Source: Linnemannia schmuckeri (lineage: Eukaryota; Mortierellomycota; Mortierellomycetes; Mortierellales; Mortierellaceae). Taken from it: DNA of 64,000 nucleotides. The notes under the pieces were generated by a model. That model was not told the DNA's origin, made no database searches, and saw only the letters and a list, made by a program, of their open reading frames with translations. The stretch covers positions 372,001-436,000 of the forward strand of contig JANATG010000022.1 of assembly GCA_029449235.1 (NCBI GenBank). Reading direction: 5' to 3'. Position numbers and translations under genes: made by a program. Below, one piece after another: positions 12,951 through 23,490 of the stretch; position 1 is the first letter of the stretch, and every line of letters starts with the position of its first letter.

Positions 12951-15618
12951 CAGCATACAGAGCCAGTTACATCTCATGCAGCAGCAACAGCAGCATCAAC
13001 AACAACACCAGCTCTCACACTTTCAAGGACTCGACGGAGGTCAAGGGATGAACTCACACATAAACTCACCTATCACCTCCGCACTCATGGACTCTCCTGC
13101 AGCAAATAGTATGCATGCCCAACAACAACAACAACACTTTCAAGGACTAAGCCAGGACTCGCCCTTGAGCCCATTTGACCACAACAGCAGCCGCTGGACT
13201 GACCCCACCAATAATAACAATAAGGGTCCGGAAATGTTCCACATTGCTTCGCCGCCTTTGACGCCGTCGGGTGTGATGGCCCGGTCGCCTAGTTCGTACA
13301 GCACGTTTGGGATGAACAACAGCGTCAAGCGACCACCTCTTTGGCCCATGGACCGCCCTATCGTCTTGCCTTTCCCTCGTCAGACACCTACGCCCTCACA
13401 GTCCTCTAAAGGTAAAAATAAGCACGGATAGGGTGTCTGCCGTAGTCATGGCCGAAGGGAAATGGGAGTCAGGTGTATCCATATCTTTTTAGGGAGAGAA
13501 CTCAGACTAAAATACCTTTCGTTACTTTTCATTTCCCTACATCCTCCTTATCAACATCTAACTCTTTCAGCTGCCAATCTCCAACACATCCCGTGCAAGT
13601 TCTTCAAGAGTGGAGCCTGTACAGCAGGCAAGAACTGTCTCTTCTCACACAGTCGAGACCCACCATCGGAGAACTTTGTCTGCAAGTACTTCCTCAAGGG
13701 CAACTGCAAGTTTGGCGCCAAATGTTCGCTTTCGCATTCCTTCTTGGCCATGGACCGCAAGACGTCGGCGCTCTTGCCAGCGGGAGCGGGGGGCAGTCTT
13801 GGTCGGACACGGTTGGAACGACGAGCATCTAGTGGTGCTATTTTGAACAACAACCTCTGGCAGCAGCAGCCTACAATCGAGCCTCTCTCGCCTCCTTATG
13901 GATCGACACTTCCACAGCAGACGCTGCAGCTCAACAATAACAATGTCGAGTTTACGATGGGTCGATCACCGAGTCAACCGGGGTTCATGAAGCCAACACT
14001 GACCAGAACTACATCTGAGAACTTGAGAAGTGCGCTGTACATGTCCCAGGATGGCACTGCAGGTATCCCGCGTTCACCATTCTCACCCGATGATGACCTT
14101 ACAAGTCCTGACAGCAATGGGGAGCGCAGCGCTATCAACAGTAACACCCCTTTCAACCCACTTGGATCTCTGGAGAGCAGGATGCGTCAGCACTTGGCAG
14201 CACCATTGCCCATCCGTCAGCGTTCTCTTCCCGACATCTTTCGATTGGCGCCATTGTCTCACGAAGGAAGCGCCCTGCCCACCTCGCCCTTTTACCAGCC
14301 AGGCAACAAGGGGCTCTTCCTCTCTGTCTCCTGCGAGAGTGACACCAACGCCCCTTCCTCGTCTCCACTTCGCCTTCATTCTATTCCCGAAATCCATGGA
14401 ATCTACAACAACGGAAACGGTACTCAAGGGAGTGGCGGTTCATTAATGCAACGCCGTGCAAGCGCCATAGAATTCAGCGAACTGCATGAAGACGAGTTCT
14501 CGGATCTTGACGACGAAGATACAGGCGACCAAGGCATCTTGCCCTCGTCTCTCAACGATCTATTGACGACCCGAGAGCGTCAGCGACGACAGAGCAGACA
14601 TGATGATATTGAGTCTCGGTCGCGCGATGATAAGGATGATGATGAGGTTCGATTCGCTTTCAGCAATCAGTTCTTGCCTATCTCAGGTATACTTTCGTGA
14701 TCTTTCTTTGACTTCCAGCTGTCGTTCGTAGGACTTTTTTGTGTTTCTTTTACATGTTCTAATCGACGGTATTTTCTCCATACTTTAGGCTCGAATCAGG
14801 GAACACAGTTTCATCAAGCAGTATACGGCGACCATCAACAGCAGTATCACCCTCATTCCCACCAGCAACAACAGTATCAGGGAGAAGGACTAGAGATGAT
14901 CCACTCACCCCACGCGATGCTCATCGCATCCTCCTCCTCATCTTCCTCTCTCTCCAGTCATCAAATGCCCACCCACCCCTTTGACGACCTCTCCCCCTAT
15001 GAGGAGTACGACCAACATCACCATCGCCAACATCTTCACCACCTTCCAGGACACATCGTCCCTGTTCCCGTCAGTACCTCTACTCAGAGCCGAAGCTCCG
15101 CCACCGTCGCCGGTAGGGGATTACACTATAAGGAACAAAGTGGAACACCCGACCCATTCTGTCCCTTCCCACATGAGACAGAGGAAGTCCAGTTTACGAT
15201 GGATGACGATGATCATGAATCTATTTTGGCTGCTGCGGCGGGCGTGGATGCCTTGACGGCGGATCACGATTCGTTTTCGAAGCTTGACCTTCAGCAGACA
15301 GGCGCAAGAGCTGGACTCTTGAAAAGCAATTCGATTATCGCGACTGAGAAGTTGAACGAGACTGGTTATCAGCAACAGCAGCAGAAACAACAACAGCAGC
15401 AGCAGCGGCAGCAGCAGCAGGGGACAATGACGCCTGTGAGCCCTTTGAGCCGCGAGGAGAATGGCGATGGCGGCGGGGTGATGGGTTCGATTGATTTTTC
15501 GGCGTTGTCCATTTCTGGTGGTGGTGGTGGTGGTGGTGGGTTGATGATCAGTGGGGGAGGGTTGGAGGATGGCGTTGGGTCCTTGAGCTATGCTGGCATT
15601 GCCCGATCTCAAAAGTAA
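7712..15618 (+). CDS. Poly-Q protein with two CCCH zinc fingers
   Basis: Core exons 11329 (or ATG 11346)..11755, 12786..13411, 13571..14686 and 14789..15618 join in phase. With the candidate first exon 7712..7742 the product is 1,009 residues; starting at 11346 it is 993. Two zinc fingers of spacing C-x7-C-x5-C-x3-H lie at about residues 370-388 and 398-416 of the long form (CKFFKSGACTAGKNC and CKYFLKGNCKFGAKC), followed by LSHS. This pair resembles fungal Lee1/Cps3-type CCCH proteins, which bind RNA. The flanks are disordered: Gln runs encoded near 11480-11540, 11650-11685, 12900-12955 and 15370-15420, Ser runs, an acidic patch (EDEFSDLDDEDTGDQG) and a Gly run near the C-terminus. Probably a cytoplasmic or nuclear RNA regulator able to condense; the precise role is unknown. 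The core model is strong, the remote exon uncertain. Confidence 0.75.
7743..11328. other. 3.6-kb region, candidate first intron of CCCH gene
   Basis: I see no coding signature in 3.6 kb. Open frames here are low in complexity. It starts with a perfect donor (GTGAGT) and ends in TTTCTGACGAATATCAAAG, which has a branch-point-like CTGAC and an AG acceptor. The second half is strongly pyrimidine-biased (9480-9720 and 10780-11000), as seen upstream of other start codons in this window. It is either one very long intron or promoter plus 5' leader of the downstream gene. Confidence 0.45.
10783..10995. repeat. Pyrimidine-rich (TTCTTCC/TTTCTC) tract
   Basis: Roughly 210 bases that are almost pure C/T on the plus strand, made of irregular TTC, CTTCC and TTTCTC units, about 350-550 bases before the ATG at 11346. 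Similar tracts precede the first CotH gene. Likely promoter or leader composition rather than a transposon. Confidence 0.7.
11896..11930. repeat. A35 homopolymer
   Basis: Run of 35 A in the 1,030-base intron 11756..12785 of the CCCH gene. It is preceded by TTAAGCTTGAGCTTG; no target-site duplication or element body was recognised around it. Confidence 0.9.
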
Positions 15619-16351
15619 CATGGCGAAGTCCTTAATTGGTCTACTTGTTTATTATTGCGTTTACAAAAGAAGCACCAAAAACAAAAAAAGAAAGAAAGAA
15701 AGAAAGAAAAGAAAAACCAAAAAGAGGTCGTTTTTTTCGTATCGACTTCATAGACACATATTTTCACAAAAAGATTATTCCCAAAAAAAGCAAAACAATA
15801 CCGCAATGCCCTTTATTTTATTTTATTTTATTATTATTTTTTTTTCCATAATAAAAACTTGATTTGTCAATAAAATTTGGGCGAAGCAAAAATGGTACTG
15901 ATAGTGCTAGAGGGAGAACAGACAAGTAGATCCGATATCCGAGTGCCAACGCTGGTGTCAGTCATTTGGTTCTTCTGCAGCCAGGTTTTCGATGTGCAGT
16001 CTTTTGACGAACAACAATTTGGGCACAGATTCTCCTTGTCAGTCAGTCATTAGTTGTGGGAGGGGTTTTGATGAATGAATGATTTATTCGTCCCTTGTTT
16101 CCTCTTTGATATTGTCGAAAAAAAGTAGTACGCGCCGTACAATTCACGGCCGAAAGAGAGAAAGAGTCGCCGACAAATATCTTGTCACTTGAACTTGAAA
16201 TCCTCGCGCGCATAGATTCTTCTCGGGATCCTTGAGTTCCCTTCCGACGATAAAACAGTAGTACCCAGCGTTTTCAACTGCAAAAAAACAGTCAACACAC
16301 CGAAAAAGGATACCCAAAAAAGAGTACTCTTTCGCAATATGCAACCATAAT
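15619..16351. other. Convergent 3' region, CCCH gene / uS11
   Basis: It holds the 3' ends of two converging genes. It includes an (AAAG)n run near 15686-15708, AT-rich segments with AATAAAA-like signals (about 15848-15875), and, on the minus strand, the 3' UTR of uS11 with a candidate intron at 16278..16355. No separate gene was seen. Confidence 0.5.
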
Positions 16352-16978
16352 TTACAGACGACGACCACGACGACCACCCTTCTTGCGGGTAGAGTCGGTG
16401 GGGGTGGGGGTGACATCCTCTATAAGACGGTAAAGAATTATAGAGGAAGGAGGTGCATAAGTATTTCATTGCTTCGACTCTTATTTTTTCCCTCCTCTTA
16501 CAGGAGAATCAAAAAACAAGGGTAAAGAACAAAACCACAAATGGACGTCCGACAAAAATATACAATTTTGCTACTGCAAAAAGGAAAACTTACCAATACG
16601 ACCAATCTTCATGCCAGCACGAGCAAGGGCACGGAGAGCAGACTGGGCACCGGGACCGGGGGTCTTGGAGCGGTTACCACCGGTAGCACGGAGCTTGATG
16701 TGGAGGGCAGTGATGCCGACCTCCTTGCACTTGACGGCAACATCCTGGGCAGCCAACATAGCGGCGTAGGGGGAAGCCTCATCACGATCAGCCTTGACCT
16801 TCATACCTCCGGTGACACGGGAGATGGTCTCACGGCCGGTCAAATCAGTGATGTGGACAAAGGTGTCGTTGAAGGAGGCAAAGATGTGGGCAACACCAAA
16901 GACCTCCTCGTCACCGCGGACCTGGGGGCCGAGGGAGATGTTTTCTTGAACCTTGGGGGCGGACTTGACCTTCTTGGA
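16352..16978 (-). CDS. RPS14: 40S ribosomal protein uS11 (RPS14), first exon not found
   Basis: Exons 16978..16594 and 16419..16352 join in phase. The product starts at SKKVKSAPKVQENISLGPQV, continues through GDEEVFGVAHIFASFNDTFV, TDLTGRETISRVTGGMKVKA, KLRATGGNRSKTPGPGAQSA and ARAGMKIGRI, and ends in EDVTPTPTDSTRKKGGRRGRRL. That is essentially the whole of eukaryotic uS11, a small-subunit protein of the platform near the mRNA exit site, with its basic C-terminal tail. Only the first few residues are missing; they should be in an upstream mini-exon because a CAG acceptor sits at 16981..16979 and there is no in-frame ATG before it. I could not place that exon between 16982 and 17700. The stop codon overlaps a potential donor site (see findings). 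Confidence 0.95.
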
Positions 16979-17700
16979 CTGTTTGATGGTTGGTTTGAAA
17001 AGAAGAGATAAGGTGGTATGCGTTATTATAACTGTTCTGTTTACGCGTTGTGCTGTGATTCCTGAACAGCTGAGGAAGCTGTGAGCACAGAGGGCAGGAG
17101 AACCAAGTCGGAACAGACTGCTTCGTTTTTACTGAGGGCTGGATAGTCAAGCCCAACTCATCCGAAGAACCGAGTCGTCTGGCGTGGTTTCTCTGCCTTG
17201 TCTGTGATCCTTTTGTCGCGTGTCTGTCAAGTTGTTGGTGTGATTTCTGTCCCAAGTGGTCGATCCTAAACCCCTTCTACTCCATCATCCCACGAACACT
17301 TGATGATCAATAACGACGCCATGGATCGTCACTTTTTTTTTCCCGAGATCCTGATCCTCTCCAAGCGACAGAAGGTCATGGCGGCATAGAAACGGCTTGG
17401 ATGGCGAGATGGTTATCGAATAGTTCGTTGGCGATGGTTTCCTGGTTCCTGGACAGTTATCAGTCGATGGATGGATATTCAATCCATGGTCTGACCGGAT
17501 GAATCCATTTTTAAAATCTAGTCACTTTCCATTTTGAAAATAGTAGAGAAAAGGAAATTTCAAACTCTCCTCACATACACGGCCAAATTATCTCCAAGGA
17601 GTATAATCAGTTTTCTTAAGGGCCGTATATAAATCCCTTTCGTAGTTGGTGCATGGACGTGAGATTGGACGCGTGTTTATCAATATGAGGATCAAGTTGA
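16979..17700. other. Upstream region of uS11, 3' end of BUD6
   Basis: About 720 bases that must contain the uS11 promoter, its first exon and at least part of its first intron, plus the BUD6 3' UTR at the right end. I found no ATG with a short basic peptide and a good donor that fits uS11. Nothing else is recognised. Confidence 0.4.
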
Positions 17701-20700
17701 CTAAAGAAGGTCGTTGGGATCTTCGATCTCGGCGGTGGGTGCTGCATCCTCAGCAGCACCTGCCACAGCTGCTTCTGCTGTCGGCACAGCTGTGGCTTCC
17801 ACCACAGGAGCCTCCTCAGGAATGGCCTCCTCTTCATCAACAGGAACCAGAGGCTCGACGCACTTCTTGGCTGCAAACATCGCCTTCAAGTTCTCAGAAT
17901 CCCTCTGCTGACGCTGACGCTCAACCTCAAGCGCGCCTCCAGTCTTTCTCAACTTGCTGGCACCAACAAAGGTCGTCAATTCCTCCTCAAATTCATCAAT
18001 CCGATTCGACAGCTCGATATGGCGCAGCTTCTCCATCTGAGCCATCGCCTTGAGTCGCTTGTTCGAGTCTGGCTCAATCATCTTGACCTCCTCCATCACA
18101 GTCTTGAGTCCCTCAAAGTCTTCGTCCACCACAGGCTGGAAAACGTACTCTTTCGGTCCGCTGCCGCCAGTCTTGACCTGCAACTCTGTGAGCTTCTTGA
18201 GGTTACCTAAGGTCTGCAGCAGCGAGCTCCGGTCCTCCTTCAAGTCCTCCAGAAGCGCCTCCTGCTCCTTCAAAAACATCTGCTCCTTCACAATCGTCTG
18301 CAGCTCAACTTCCCAAGTCTTCTTCCATGAGGGTCGGATCGTTTGAATATAATCCGAAAGTTCCGCAATGTCCTTATCAATCTGCTCGCACTGCTTGTCG
18401 ACAAAGGCCATTGAACTCTCGCTGGGCCGTCCGCGGCGCTGAGTCACATTAATCTTCATATCATCCACTACATCCTGCAGGTCCTCAATCTTGTTGGTCA
18501 GATCCTCCGACTTCTTGTCCAGCTTGACCTTGCCCGTCTCAATGATCATGCGCGAAGACACGGGCGCATCCAGAGCCTGCTTCCGAATCTTGTTGGTGTA
18601 GCCTGCAAGGTTGCCGAGCATTACCTTGGTCTCACTCTGGAGCTCAGAGTACAGCTGGCGTACGACACCCAAATCCCTCCGCAACGTCTGAACCTCCTCC
18701 TGGTGCGCCTTCAGCTCCGCAACGGATGCTTTACTTTGGACAGGAGTAGTCGATGTTACCGTGGTCGCGGGGAGAGCCTTGGTCTTGGCCATCACCTTCT
18801 GGATCATGGAGCGGAGGGCCTGGGGGCTTTCAGAACCAACGGACGCATTATTCCGCTCGGGCGTGTTTGCTGCAGCCAGAGCAGATGCAGCAGCAGCGGC
18901 GGCGGCTGCAGTGGCTTGCTTATGGCGTGCCATCTCAAGTGCTTCCTGCGCCTTCCTGATATCATGGAGTTCTTTTGTAAGCGAAGCAAAGCCCTGGTCC
19001 ATCCTTCTCTGAATATTCTCCAGGTCTATTGTTTTGATATAGAAGATTAAAAATAATTAGCATGACAAATTAAATTTCCTAATTGCAAGCAAAACGAGCA
19101 CAGACGCCAAAACCATATACCATCAACGTTCAGAGACAAGAACGCATTCTGCTTGACATCAACCAGAGACTCCAGCTCATAATGAATGTTGGTTTGAGGA
19201 TCCTTGACATAGATGGTAGGAAAGTCCTCCTGTCCTGGGTTGTACTGGAATTTTTCCATGAACAGCATCCTAAGACCAGAGTGCGTCAATTCTCCTTCAA
19301 ACTTTGTCTTCTTGACGCTCTTTCCAACCTGCAAGAAGAGTGTCAAACTTGTCTCCGCCGGTTCTGCTAGAGGTAAATGGGTAAAGAGCGGAGTAGTTTC
19401 GTTAATACCGCATCATTGCATTCAATGCATATGAGCTTAGGAGCGACAATAATCGGTCGGAAGCCTTACCGGCAGGTTGTTCAGAGTGAGCAGGAGCGGA
19501 GGTTTCAGTGGATTCTGGGATACCAGTAGCGTCTGAAGGAGCTGCAGATCCACCAACAGATTCCAATGATCCGTTGGGGATGTGAGCAGTTGTCATTGTG
19601 GAATCATCTGCATCACTTGGAGCAGGGAGAGCTGTCGATACAGGAGTTGATGCTGCCGGTACCCCTGGCATAGGGATGGTTGGCGGCAGTGGCATCGAGT
19701 CCATGTAGCCATTGGTGCTTGTTGTTGAGAATGCAGGGCTGATTGGGAAGTTACCAAGAGACGGTGATGTCATAGGAGAGAACTGGTTATGAGGTAAGGG
19801 CAGTGGGGGACTCGTAACTGGGGAGGATCCTTGAGAGTATGCATATCCTGGATAGGTCGCCGAAAGATTGGAGTCCGAGTTAGGGTGCTGTCGTCTAGGA
19901 ACTGGTGGCGCATTCTGCTCTAGCAGAGTTGAGAATCGTTGCGAGTGGCGTCTGGAAGAGGCGCGGCGTGTAATAGTGTCACTCTTTCGGAGTGAAGCGA
20001 GCGTCTCGGCATGCGAGGGTTCGTCCTGAGGTGCAGAGACAGAAAAGGTGGGTGTTGGTGCAACAAAGGTGGGTGGTTTGGGGAACTGATTGCTCATATT
20101 AAAGCCATTCTGCGTAGTAGGCGCCTCTACTGGTTCAGGTGGTCGGCTGATGCTAGGTTGTCTAGAACTACTGAGGCTGGTTCTTGTCCTTCCGGATGTT
20201 GTTGCAGTTGGTGATGTTGCCGTTGGTGGAAGCGGCATGGTTGGTGGAGGTGCGAGAGGTGATTGGGGTGGAGGCGTGTTGGTGCGTGCTGCCTTCGCCT
20301 CGTGTCTCTCCCTGTAGAGGTTCTGCTTGAGCCGAAGACCCTGCAAGAGATTTATGATGACCTCCTTAATTTTAGGTAAGTATTGGTCCAATGAGGCGGG
20401 AGAGGGATCTTCTCCCAATGCTGTCTCGAGGCAGTTTCGCAAGTCGTCGGGGACATGGGCGAGCTCACTAGTGAAAATAAAATAGATGGTGGTAGCAATA
20501 ACGATCATGTAAGCATATGCGTCGTAGGAGATCTCATTTTTTGTTCTTGTTGCTGTTATCTCTATCATATCGAGTTGTCAATGAAAAGAGGCTTTTTTTG
20601 TACCTTGTATCGATGCCGACTTCGTGAAAGGCCTGGCTGGCCAAGTTAAACTGTGTAGCAAGCTGAACAAAGATGTCTGAGACATGCTCCTCGTTCACCT

Positions 20701-21194
20701 TCCTGTTGGACCAAAGGGTCAGCGACTCGAGGAGTTGTTTGGTGGCAACCAGCAGCTTGGTGACAGTGGCCTCGATAGGATTCATCTATGAACAACAGAA
20801 AGTAATAGAAAAGGAGCGGAGCGGGATTGATTGTTAACCATAAGTTGGGGACACGGACGGGGCTACACAAACACAGAAGCAGCACATAACCACACAGACA
20901 AACACAAGCAAAGCAACGCAGGCAACATGGAATAAACAAAGAGAGCAAATAAGGAGAGGGGAGCGGGACGAACGGAAAGCTGCAGGAGGAAAGAGGAGAA
21001 TGTCGACGGAGGGAGTCATCGGAAGAGGCAATGCAGCTTGCCATTCAAACAAGCATAGAAAAGAGTGAAAGAGAAGGAGTAATATTACTTACAGCACTTT
21101 GGTCTGTTTTTCTGCGTCGCGTTGGCGGGGATGATGCGCCGGGATTGGAGGAGTGGTCGAGGGATCGTCGGGGGTGTTCTTGGATGGACTCCAT
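17701..21194 (-). CDS. BUD6: Bud6/AIP3 actin-interacting polarity protein
   Basis: Exons in coding order: 21194..21093, 20785..20604, 20467..19470, 19366..19121, 19025..17701; 950 residues, phase kept throughout. The N-terminal part (ATVTKLLVATKQLLESLTLW then HVPDDLRNCLETALGED and IKEVIINLLQGLRLKQ) matches the N-terminal Bud6/AIP3 domain. A Ser/Pro-rich disordered stretch follows, then the core opening LTLFLQVGKSVKKTKFEGEL and FPTIYVKDPQTNIHYELESL, and a long coiled coil (about 560-880). The C-terminus is Ala/Glu-rich. Bud6 binds formins and actin monomers and promotes actin-cable nucleation at sites of polarised growth. The start at 21194 was chosen for its AAAATGG context; an in-frame ATG at 21248 is an alternative. 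Confidence 0.9.
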
Positions 21195-21822
21195 TTTGCT
21201 TTCTGGGAGTGTAGTATGAAGGTGGGAATGAAGTTGATGGAAGTGCAAATATAGTAATGAGGGTAAGGAAGTGAAGAAGGGAAAATAAAGTGAAATGAGA
21301 AAAGGAAGGGAAAGGAAAGGAGTGAGAGTGAGGGTGGAAAGAGGGAAGGAAGACCAAAGAAAGAAGCTATCTGTCAGAGAGCCGACTTTTTTACACGTTG
21401 GGTTGGACCATTACGATAGGCGTACAGGTACACAGGCACACAGGCATCAAATGAATTATCGTCAAACACCCATCCTCCTTTTTTGAAAGTCAGGCTCACT
21501 GGCGTTCTAAAATGAACAGCGGAACATGGACATGCCACTTTCTCATTTTTGCCGCCTTCCTCTTACCAGTATTCATCAACAAACAAACAAAAGCTGCTCC
21601 CGCAAGCATTGCCACTTGACCAGGAATCAGTTCTATGTATAAACCAAAAAAAAAGAGATCGACACTGGACGTATGTTTACAAAAATGCACTCACTTGTGA
21701 CATGTTTTTTTATCTTTATTGTAAGCAAAGTGAAGTGTAGTGAGTGGTTTAAAAGGGTGGGGCATAATGTTGTTGTTGAGGAGGGGAGATTGGAAGTAAT
21801 AACAAAGGACAAAAGGGTTGAC
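21195..21822. promoter_or_regulatory. BUD6 upstream region and NDUFS3 3' flank
   Basis: Both neighbouring genes are on the minus strand, so this stretch holds the BUD6 promoter/leader (AG-rich on the plus strand, thus TC-rich in the transcript direction, 21240-21350) and the NDUFS3 3' UTR. No coding signature was seen. Confidence 0.45.
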
Positions 21823-23180
21823 TTAGGCCTTGGGGGTTTCGGGTTCGGGAAGGGCGGGCTTGTCATCACGACCAGGTCTATGAGAATTGCGGTTGAATCA
21901 AAACAAAAGGTATCGATTGTCAGCATACACATGAACGAAAACTTCAGTGACCCTACGCCATCGTATGTCCGCGCCTAATAAACAACAAGATTCAATGAGT
22001 GAACAGTAGATACGTACCCAACCTGCTCCCAAGGAGAGGCAGCACCCTCGAAGTTACGGAAGGCCTGTGCCAACTCAACAGGCTCGACAACGACGCGCTT
22101 CTTCTCATCATCATATCTGACCTCGACGTAACCGGTCAAGGGGAAGTCTTTCCTGAGAGGGTGGCCCTCAAATCCATAGTCGGTCAAGATGCGACGGAGA
22201 TCGGGATGTCCAGTGAAAAAAATTCCGTACATATCCCAAGCCTCACGCTCGAACCAGTTGACAGAGTTGAAGAGACCAGTCAAGGAAGGGACGGGCGAGA
22301 CCTCGTTGGCGTAGGTCTTGACACGAATGCGGCCGTTGAAGCGGATCGAGAGGCAGTTGTAAACGACCTCGAAGCGGTTAGGACGCGAGGGGTAGTCGAT
22401 TCCACAGACATCCATGACCTGCTTGAACTGGGCGTTGGTGTGATCGCGCAAGAACTCCATGACGGGCAAGAGCGCGTTGGGTGCGACGTAGATAGTGAGC
22501 TCATCCTTGTAGACAGAGAACTGTTGAATGAATTTGGGGAGGACCGAGGTCAGGTATTTGCCGTACTCGTGCATGGCTGTGACAGTGGTTTTGACGTCGG
22601 GTTTGGCCAACTCATGAATCCTGGGTCCAGTGGCTATATGAAAGGAAGGAGGAGCGCGTCAGTCAAAGTAGCCCTTGCCTTCAATTTCATGTCTTGTCGA
22701 TGCTTCATTCAAAGACGCCTTACCGTTGCGGGCCAGGGCGGAGGAGTGGAAGGAGGAGCGAGCCATCGAAAGAGCAGGGATCCTGGTAGGGATCGCTAAA
22801 AAGAGTCAAAGGGTGTTATGCACAGAACGGGTCAATGGACGCTGTTAGGGACACACTGACGTAGCACGGAGTATCAGGCGGTAGGTATCCGACACTTTGT
22901 TCCTGCTGTTAATTCATCCTGAGGCGACAAGGCTACTCTAGGAAGCATCGTCCGTTGATGTGTTTGATGAATGTTGAGTCCATCGACAAGTTGATCCGGC
23001 TTTCCCGAGTTGTCCGAAGAGTGGTGTAATAGAAAAGCTCCGAAGGGTGGTGAAAGTCACCATCTCGCTTTTTTCTTCCGTATTTGAGATGCGCTGAGGG
23101 AATCTGTAATTGCTGTTGTATTGCATACCTCTGGTCGAAGCGACGCGGAGGGCGGCGGATGCGATGCGCGAGGTCATCAT
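21823..23180 (-). CDS. NDUFS3: NADH:ubiquinone oxidoreductase 30-kDa subunit, mitochondrial
   Basis: Exons in coding order: 23180..23129, 22795..22724, 22633..22018, 21877..21823; 264 residues, close to the family size. The N-terminus MMTSRIASAALRVASTRAIP with RSSFHSSALARN is a typical Arg/Ser/Ala mitochondrial targeting region. The body has the NuoC/30-kDa features QVMDVCGIDYPSRPNRFEVV, SVNWFEREAWDMYGIFFTGH, RRILTDYGFEGHPLRKDFPL and GYVEVRYDDEKKRVV. The tail is PGRDDKPALPEPETPKA. It is a core subunit of the peripheral arm (Q module) of complex I, located in the matrix. Start 23180 was chosen over an in-frame ATG at 23222 because it has a CACC context and begins the targeting sequence. The gene is divergent from PNKP. 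Confidence 0.95.
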
Positions 23181-23490
23181 GGTGAGTCTGAGGGAGCGAG
23201 AGAGAGGGGAGAGTGGGGACAAGGAGAGTGCAAGATTCGACCCTTCGGAAATCCGATCATCAGATCATCAGCCGCTGCTGCATTCCCTCACAGTGCGTGC
23301 GAGCCAGGTTTTGTTTCGGTGGCTTTGCTCCTTCTCAGGGCACATGTCACGTGTAACATGCCTATGATTAAATGCCCCTCTTCTACTTCTTGGGCTGAGG
23401 CAAGCACAACTTTGCCACCATTCCCAACTTCTCTGCGGATAAGCATCTCCGTTTGCCGCCTTACCACTGTTAAAAGCCTCTTCGACTTGC
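23181..23490. promoter_or_regulatory. Divergent promoter NDUFS3 / PNKP
   Basis: Only 310 bases separate the NDUFS3 ATG from the first in-frame ATG of the PNKP gene (479 to its second ATG). The two genes must share this interval. No classical TATA box was seen. It contains the inverted element ATCAGATCATCAG-like repeats near 23258 and GGCACATGTCACGTGTAACATG around 23340-23361, the latter including a CACGTG E-box. Confidence 0.5.

Noticed and set aside
15121..15621. 166-codon minus-strand frame opposite the CCCH gene
   Set aside because: Leu-rich shadow of CAG/CAA glutamine repeats on the plus strand.
16911..17255. Minus-strand frame reading from upstream into the uS11 exon
   Set aside because: It reads the uS11 exon out of frame; the uS11 frame is unambiguous.
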